Source: Elusimicrobiota bacterium (lineage in GTDB: Bacteria > Elusimicrobiota > Elusimicrobia > UBA1565). Taken from it: a stretch of 64,000 bases of DNA. Numbering within the stretch: position 1 is the first letter of the stretch; each line of letters starts with the position of its first letter. A program made the translations under genes and the position numbers. Where the stretch lies: contig JACPXC010000059.1 in assembly GCA_016196755.1 (NCBI GenBank), forward strand, positions 62,001 to 126,000. The letters are read 5' to 3'. A model generated the notes under the pieces. The model made no database searches and was not told the origin of the DNA. It saw only the letters and a list, made by a program, of their open reading frames with translations. Shown here one piece after another: positions 59,224-64,000 of the stretch.

Positions 59224-61140
59224 TCAGAAGCCCTTGAAGTCGGGCTTGTACTGCTTGTGCCAGAGCTCGAGCATCATCAGCGCCCAGAGGCGGTAGCCGT
59301 TGTCGCGCTTGCCGGCCTGGTGCTGGTCCCACATCGCCCGCACGGCGTCCGGGTTGAAATAGTCGCGCCCCAGCGCCTCGGGGGAGAGCACGGTCTCCTC
59401 CCAGTACTTCTTGAGCTTGCCGCGGAACCAGGGTGCCAGCGGGATGCCGAAGCCCATCTTGGGGCGCTTGATGATGCTCGGAGGCAGTTTGTCGGCGAAG
59501 GCGCGCTTTAAGATCCACTTGTGCCCGCGCAGGCCCTTGAGCTTCCAGTCGCCGGGCATGCGAAAGGCCAGCTCCATGAGCTCGTGGTCCAGAAACGGCG
59601 AGCGGCCCTCCAGCGAGTTCGCCATCGAGGCGATGTCGATCTTGGCCATCAGGCACTCGGGCAGGTAGGTGACGACGTCGGTGTAGAGCATCTGGTTGAC
59701 GAAGTCCTCGTCCTTGGCGCGCTCAAAGCCCTGCGCGAGGTAGAGCGCGGCGTCGGGGCGCTCGCCCACGCGGCGCTCCCCCATGGCCGAAAGCATGGCC
59801 GGGGAGTAGAGCCCAACCTTGTCCTCCTCGGAGAAGTAGCAGATGACCTTGAGGTGGCGCTGGGCGATGTCGGTCGCCATCATCGCGCGCAGGAAGCGCT
59901 TCGCGCGCCACAGCGTGCTAAACGGCGCGTCCCGGTCGGGCAGGCGCTCGGCGCCGGCCAGTATGGCGCGCTTGAGCGGGGTCGGCACGTTGTCGTAGAG
60001 CCGCGCGGCCTTCATCGCGAAGTAGCGCACGTAGCCCGCGAAGTCCTCGTCGCCCCCGTCGCCGTTGAGGGCCACCGTCACGTGCTTGCGGGTCTCGCGC
60101 GAGACGTAATAGGACGGCAGGGCGCTGGAGTCGGCGTAGGGCTCGCCGTAATGCCAGGCCAGCTTTGGCAGGACATCGGTCATCTCGGCCTTGACGACGA
60201 ACTCGCGGTGCTCGGTGCCGTAGCGCTCGGCTACCTCGCGCGCGAAGGGCAGTTCGGTGAACTGCTCGTGGTCGAAACCGATCGAGAAGGTCTTGACCGG
60301 CCGGGACGTGAGCTCGGCCATGGCCGCCACGACGATCGAGGAGTCGACGCCGCCCGAGAGGAAAGCCCCCAGCGGCACGTCCGAGATGAGGCGGACCCTC
60401 ACCGCCTCCATGACCTTGGCGCGCAGACGCTCGGTGGCCTCGCCCAGGTCGGTGAGCTTGGGGCCGGCGTCGAGCAGGTCCCAGTAGCGCTCCACCGTCG
60501 CCCGCCCGTCCTCGTAGGTCAAGGTGTGGGCCGGCGGCAGCTTCTGGACGCCTTTGTAGATCGAGCGCGGGCTGGGGATGTACTGCAAGGACAAGTACAG
60601 GTCCACGGCCTTCGCGTTGACCGCGGTGTCGACCCCGTCCCAGACCAAGAGCGAGCGCAGCTCCGAGGCGAAAGCCAGACCGCCGGGCAGGAGCGCGTAG
60701 ACCAGGGGCTTCTTGCCGACGCGGTCGCGGGCGATGAAGAGCCGGCGGCGGCGGTTGTCCCAGACCGCGAAGGCGAACATCCCGCGCAGGCGTTTGACGC
60801 AGGAGGCACCTTCCTTCTCGTAGAGCGCCAGGACCACCTCGGTGTCGGTCCGGGTCTTGAAGGGGTAGCCCTCTTTCTCGAGCCCGGCGCGCAGCTCGGG
60901 GAAGTTGTAGACCTCGCCGTTAAAGACGATGACGAGGCTGCCGTCGCGGCTCTCGATGGGCTGATGCCCGCCGGCCACGTCGATGATCGAGAGACGGCGC
61001 ATGGCCAGGCCGACGCGCTCGTCGACGTAGGAGCCGCCCTCGTCGGGCCCGCGGTGGCGCAGGAGCTCGTTGGCGCGCTCGAGGCGCGCCTTGTCTACCT
61101 TGCCGTCCGAGGAGAATACTATGCCGGTGATGCCGCACAT
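59224..61140 (-). CDS. asnB: asparagine synthase (glutamine-hydrolysing) family protein
   Basis: A 638-residue class II glutamine amidotransferase. Cys2 in MCGITGIVF is the nucleophile of the glutaminase domain, which includes RHRGPDEGG and VIVFNGEVYNF. The C-terminal ATP-pyrophosphatase domain has FLSGGVDSSIVVAA. In O-antigen and capsule loci such proteins (for example WbpS-like) amidate sugar acids. Which substrate is used here cannot be told, so AsnB is the family name only. Confidence 0.9.
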   Translation of the reverse strand: MCGITGIVFSSDGKVDKARLERANELLRHRGPDEGGSYVDERVGLAMRRLSIIDVAGGHQPIESRDGSLVIVFNGEVYNFPELRAGLEKEGYPFKTRTDTEVVLALYEKEGASCVKRLRGMFAFAVWDNRRRRLFIARDRVGKKPLVYALLPGGLAFASELRSLLVWDGVDTAVNAKAVDLYLSLQYIPSPRSIYKGVQKLPPAHTLTYEDGRATVERYWDLLDAGPKLTDLGEATERLRAKVMEAVRVRLISDVPLGAFLSGGVDSSIVVAAMAELTSRPVKTFSIGFDHEQFTELPFAREVAERYGTEHREFVVKAEMTDVLPKLAWHYGEPYADSSALPSYYVSRETRKHVTVALNGDGGDEDFAGYVRYFAMKAARLYDNVPTPLKRAILAGAERLPDRDAPFSTLWRAKRFLRAMMATDIAQRHLKVICYFSEEDKVGLYSPAMLSAMGERRVGERPDAALYLAQGFERAKDEDFVNQMLYTDVVTYLPECLMAKIDIASMANSLEGRSPFLDHELMELAFRMPGDWKLKGLRGHKWILKRAFADKLPPSIIKRPKMGFGIPLAPWFRGKLKKYWEETVLSPEALGRDYFNPDAVRAMWDQHQAGKRDNGYRLWALMMLELWHKQYKPDFKGF

Positions 61141-61148
61141 GGCTGGGT

Positions 61149-62282
61149 CTAACGATTATAGAGCTTGAGCGCCCGCTCGGCCACCGCGTCGAGCGAGTAG
61201 CGCGCGAGGGCGCGCGCGCGCCCGGCCTCGCCCAGACTCCGGCGCAGGTCGGGGTCGGTCATGAGACGCCCGAGAGGGCCCTCGGCGGCCGCCACGTCCT
61301 CGGGCGAGAAGAGCAGACCGCTGACCCCGTCCGACACCGCCTCGGCGGTGCCGCCCACCCGGCTGCCGAGCACCGGCAGGCCCGAGGCCATGGCCTCGAG
61401 CAGGGCGTTCGAAAGCCCCTCCGAAACCGAGGGCAGGACAAAGGCGTCGCAGGCCTTGTATAGCGGGGCCGGGTCGCCCTGGGGTCCCACCAGCCGCAGG
61501 TCCGTCCCCGCGGCGCGCGCCGCCGCCTCGAGCTCGTGGCGCAGCGGCCCGTCGCCGGCCACCACGAGTGCCGCCTTGCAGCCCGCCGTGCCCGCCGCGC
61601 GCGCGAACACCGCCGCGAAGGCGGGCAGGCGCTTCTCGATGGCGATTCGTCCGGTATAAAGGAAGGCCGGGCCGGGGCCCAGACCATAGCGCGCGCGCAG
61701 GGCCTCCTTCTCGTTGGGAGCCGCGGGCGCAAAGCGCACGGCGTCGACGCCGTTGGGGACGACCTCGGCGGGGCCGAGCCCGTGCTCGGCGAGCTCGGCG
61801 GCCAGGTCCGCGGTGACGGCGATGAAGCGCGGCTCGAGCATGCCCAGCAGGGTGAGCTTCAGCCGCCCCGACCAGGTGCGCGCGGACAGCGCGATCTCGC
61901 CGATCCCGCGCCCCCCGCCGACCTTGACCACGACGGCCTTGCCGGTGAGCCGGCCCACCGCCGCCGCGGCCAGCGCCGGCGAGCTGGCCAGATGGGCGTG
62001 GATGGCGTCGTACTCGCGGGCGTGGAGCAGGAGCCAGGCGGTGCTCGCGGCGAGAAACGACGCCGCGTTGAGCAGGCCCGACCCCCAGGCCGGCAGGCGG
62101 CGCACCGGGATCCCGTCGACGAGCCCGCGCGCCGCGGTCCCCGGCAGGCGGCGGGTCAGCACGCGCACCGACGCGCCGCGCCGCGCCAGCGCCTTCGAGA
62201 GCTCGAGCGCCTGGTTCTCGGCCCCGCCCACGTGCGGGTGGAAGCTGGCGCTGAGCATCAGCACCGACGGCCCGGCGCTCAT
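61149..62282 (-). CDS. GT4 family glycosyltransferase
   Basis: A 377-residue GT-B enzyme: VLMLSASFHPHVGGAENQAL (N-terminal GGAE motif), FLYTGRIAIEKRLPAFAAVF, AALVVAGDGPLRHELE and FVLPSVSEGLSNALLEAMASG with the E-x7-E motif. The ATG overlaps the methyltransferase stop (ATGA). It is 8 bases upstream of asnB. Confidence 0.93.
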   Translation of the reverse strand: MSAGPSVLMLSASFHPHVGGAENQALELSKALARRGASVRVLTRRLPGTAARGLVDGIPVRRLPAWGSGLLNAASFLAASTAWLLLHAREYDAIHAHLASSPALAAAAVGRLTGKAVVVKVGGGRGIGEIALSARTWSGRLKLTLLGMLEPRFIAVTADLAAELAEHGLGPAEVVPNGVDAVRFAPAAPNEKEALRARYGLGPGPAFLYTGRIAIEKRLPAFAAVFARAAGTAGCKAALVVAGDGPLRHELEAAARAAGTDLRLVGPQGDPAPLYKACDAFVLPSVSEGLSNALLEAMASGLPVLGSRVGGTAEAVSDGVSGLLFSPEDVAAAEGPLGRLMTDPDLRRSLGEAGRARALARYSLDAVAERALKLYNR

Positions 62283-63301
62283 CGCCGGCGGCCGAGGAAG
62301 CCTATCTTCGGGACGACCCCGTGCGGCAGTTGGGAGAGCGGCTCGTAGCCGGCGGCCGTAAACCAAGGCCGCACCTCTTCCTTCGTGTGCTTAGTCTGGA
62401 ACGGCGGCGCCAGCCAGTCGAAGTTCTCGATCAGGCGCACCTTGAACTGCGGGTCGACCGAGTAGGTCAGGAACTTGACGAGCGGCAGCGCCCCCAGCAC
62501 GGTCAGCGGCCAGCACAGCGCGTAGAGCAGCCAGACCGGAAGGCGCGTCGTCACCACCCGCAGGGAGTCCGAGACGATCTGCCGGGCCCAGACCACCAGC
62601 CAGACCAGCCACAGGACGTCCTTGAGCCAGGCGCGCGTCGAGCGCAGGGGGTTGGTCTTGAAGCTAGACCACGGCCCCGGCGTGCCGTAGACCCAGACCG
62701 AGAGCAGGCCCCCGCGCTTGACTAGCTTCGCCACCGCGTCGAAGGCGCCCTTGGTGTCGGCGGTGTGGTGGATCACGCCATGGCTGAACACCAGGTCGAA
62801 GACGCCGGGCTTGAAGGGCGGGTGGAGCAGGTCGCCCTGGACGACGTGCAGGCGCGGGTCCGCCTTCATCGCCCCGATGAGCCGGGTCAGCGCCTCGGAG
62901 AGGTCCATCGCCACGACCTCGGCGCCCAAGCCGCGGGCCGCGGTCGTAAAGCGCCCCATCCCGCAGCCGGCGTCAAGCGTCAGCTTGCCCTTGAGCGCCT
63001 CGGGAGGCAGCTGGACCTCTTCCAGGAAGATCGCTTCGTCGACCGGGCGCGAGCCCGGGTAGCGGTGCCACTCGAAGCCGAAGCTCTCGGCCGTGCGCGC
63101 CACGCGGCCGTCGGCCAGCGCGTCGCCGGGGCGCAGACGCGGGATGCCGTCGACGATCGGGAAACTCTTGCCGCAGCCGACACAGCGCAGGGAGCCCGAG
63201 TCGAGGTCGACGTCCTCGCGCGGGTGCTCGCGCAGGGCGGCGAACTCCAAGGCCGCGGCGCAGCCGGGGCAGGCCAGCAAGGGGAGCAGCGTCAGCTTCA
63301 T
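62279..63301 (-). CDS. SAM-dependent methyltransferase with N-terminal zinc ribbon
   Basis: A 340-residue protein. The first 50 residues form a Trm112-like zinc ribbon (CPGC at 11-14, CVGC at 40-43, then PIVDGIPRL). A class I methyltransferase domain follows with LTLDAGCGMGRFTTAA and FDLVFSHGVIHHT. A hydrophobic region near 230-280 (LWLVWLVVWARQIV) may touch the membrane. The substrate is probably a lipid-linked or sugar acceptor. The ATG overlaps the upstream stop (ATGA). Confidence 0.87.
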   Translation of the reverse strand: MKLTLLPLLACPGCAAALEFAALREHPREDVDLDSGSLRCVGCGKSFPIVDGIPRLRPGDALADGRVARTAESFGFEWHRYPGSRPVDEAIFLEEVQLPPEALKGKLTLDAGCGMGRFTTAARGLGAEVVAMDLSEALTRLIGAMKADPRLHVVQGDLLHPPFKPGVFDLVFSHGVIHHTADTKGAFDAVAKLVKRGGLLSVWVYGTPGPWSSFKTNPLRSTRAWLKDVLWLVWLVVWARQIVSDSLRVVTTRLPVWLLYALCWPLTVLGALPLVKFLTYSVDPQFKVRLIENFDWLAPPFQTKHTKEEVRPWFTAAGYEPLSQLPHGVVPKIGFLGRRR

Positions 63302-64000
63302 GGGCGCAGCCTCGGACGGCGCACGGCCCTGAGGCGCTCGACCGCCTTCTTGAGACCCTCGATCGTATGTCCGAGGCGATAGAGGAAGACGACCCCCAGG
63401 ACGGTGACGATCGTGTACATCACAAGATGCGTGAAGGCCGCGAAGGCGAAGGCCTCGGCGGGCGCGGCGCCGAAGCGCACCAGCACCCATTTGACCGCGG
63501 CCTCGAAGTTCCCGAAGCCGCCCGGCGCGGTGGGGAAAGCGGTGGCGGCCGACGCGATGGTGACGACGGCCACGGCCTGGCCGAAGCTCAAGAGCGGCTC
63601 CAAGTCGATGGCGCGCGCGGCCGACCAGAAGACCAGGGCATCGATCGTCCACAAAGCGTAGCTAAGGAGCGCGACGCGCCACCAGGCGCCCGGCGCGCGC
63701 AGGCCTCGGGTGCCGGCGGCCAGATCCTCGGCCAGATGGGCCAGGCGCGGCCAGGGCCTGAGCCTCTCCTGCGCCAGCCTCACGAGGAACTTCTCCGAGT
63801 AGGCCGCCGCGACGAGGACGACGACGATCCCGGCCGAGAGTCCCGCGGCGGCCAGGCGCACGACCGGGTCGACCGGCACCCCGGTCAGCGTGGTCACGAC
63901 CGCGAACAGCGAGAACAGGGCGCAGGCGTCGCAGAGCCGCTCGACGACGATCGTGGCCAGGACGGCGAAGGCGTGGACCTCGAGCTCGAGCCCGCAGAGT
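63298..64000 (-). CDS. UPF0104/LPG-synthase-TM-like membrane protein (N-terminus beyond the window)
   Basis: The 3' part (at least 234 codons) of a polytopic membrane protein. The frame stays open to the window edge and includes the TIVVERLCDACALF segment, typical of the UPF0104 / lysylphosphatidylglycerol-synthase transmembrane family. Later helices contain TAFPTAPGGFGNFE, also characteristic. An internal GTG at 63897 could be mistaken for the start, but it would remove the first conserved helices. Members act on or transport lipids, and the function here is unknown. Confidence 0.8.
   Translation of the reverse strand, partial: LCGLELEVHAFAVLATIVVERLCDACALFSLFAVVTTLTGVPVDPVVRLAAAGLSAGIVVVLVAAAYSEKFLVRLAQERLRPWPRLAHLAEDLAAGTRGLRAPGAWWRVALLSYALWTIDALVFWSAARAIDLEPLLSFGQAVAVVTIASAATAFPTAPGGFGNFEAAVKWVLVRFGAAPAEAFAFAAFTHLVMYTIVTVLGVVFLYRLGHTIEGLKKAVERLRAVRRPRLRP

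Noticed and set aside
63298-63897. A complete 199-residue gene starting at GTG 63897
   Set aside because: The frame stays open to the window end, and the upstream part contains conserved UPF0104-like residues, so the gene is truncated by the window.

Overview
Organism. The window is very GC-rich (by eye about two thirds G+C), compactly coded bacterial DNA. An outer-membrane efflux channel, a beta-barrel protein, lipobox lipoproteins and many signal peptides indicate a Gram-negative (diderm) bacterium. The PPi-type phosphofructokinase, the large GT-C/GT2 glycan repertoire and the base composition would fit an uncultured lineage such as high-GC Elusimicrobiota, but the sequence alone does not prove this. 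Genes are packed into operons whose stop and start codons usually overlap (ATGA, GTGA, TTGA, TGATG). No rRNA, tRNA or CRISPR array was seen.

Layout. 1-9.8 kb (+): end of an unidentified gene, a single-domain response regulator, a HEAT-repeat protein, a beta-barrel, PPi-phosphofructokinase, a HAMP/coiled-coil membrane protein, a TolC-like channel, a patatin phospholipase, a TPR lipoprotein, dapF, dapA, a DUF1232 protein and a zinc-peptidase lipoprotein. 9.8-13.9 kb: DUF885, M28 and HExxH exported hydrolases. 14.0-15.4 kb: an exported protein with twelve perfect-length 21-bp Pro-rich repeats. 15.4-22.9 kb (-): uridine kinase, FAD oxidoreductase, WecA/MraY-like initiating transferase and three glycosyltransferases. 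A palindromic two-way promoter at 22.88-22.92 kb separates this from a + block (22.9-28.2 kb) of sugar-modifying enzymes, glycosyltransferases and a methyltransferase. 28.2-29.2 kb: a mobile element. 29.2-42.8 kb (-): glycan operon with a His-for-Lys DegT-family enzyme, a CDP-paratose-2-epimerase-like enzyme and a B12/radical-SAM enzyme, interrupted at 40.4-40.85 kb by a non-coding hairpin-rich element. 42.9-51.2 kb (+): RmlD-like reductase, glycosyltransferases, Wzx-like flippase, rhamnose-4-epimerase-like enzyme, C-methyltransferase. 51.2-52.7 kb: an AT-richer, probably acquired DUF4143 ATPase. 52.8-58.7 kb (+): GT4 and GT2 enzymes, WecB, a YcaQ-like protein and a small membrane protein. 58.7-64 kb (-): Cys-rich membrane protein, AsnB, GT4, methyltransferase and a UPF0104 protein running off the end.

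How it works together. From about 16 to 64 kb the content reads as one large surface-polysaccharide or glycoconjugate locus. A WecA-like enzyme would load a sugar phosphate on undecaprenyl phosphate. About ten GT2, three GT4 and six GT-C enzymes would extend and decorate it, several epimerases, oxidoreductases and methyltransferases would make deoxy or branched sugars, and a flippase would export the lipid-linked product.

Most notable. (1) A HUH-type (RAYT-like) transposase element has perfect 31-bp terminal inverted repeats. (2) A second, non-coding element 11 kb away has related 32-bp terminal repeats and a mirror-symmetric set of perfect hairpins, and looks like its non-autonomous partner. 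Also of interest are a palindromic divergent promoter, several probable leaderless promoters, and a set of dideoxy/branched-sugar enzymes.
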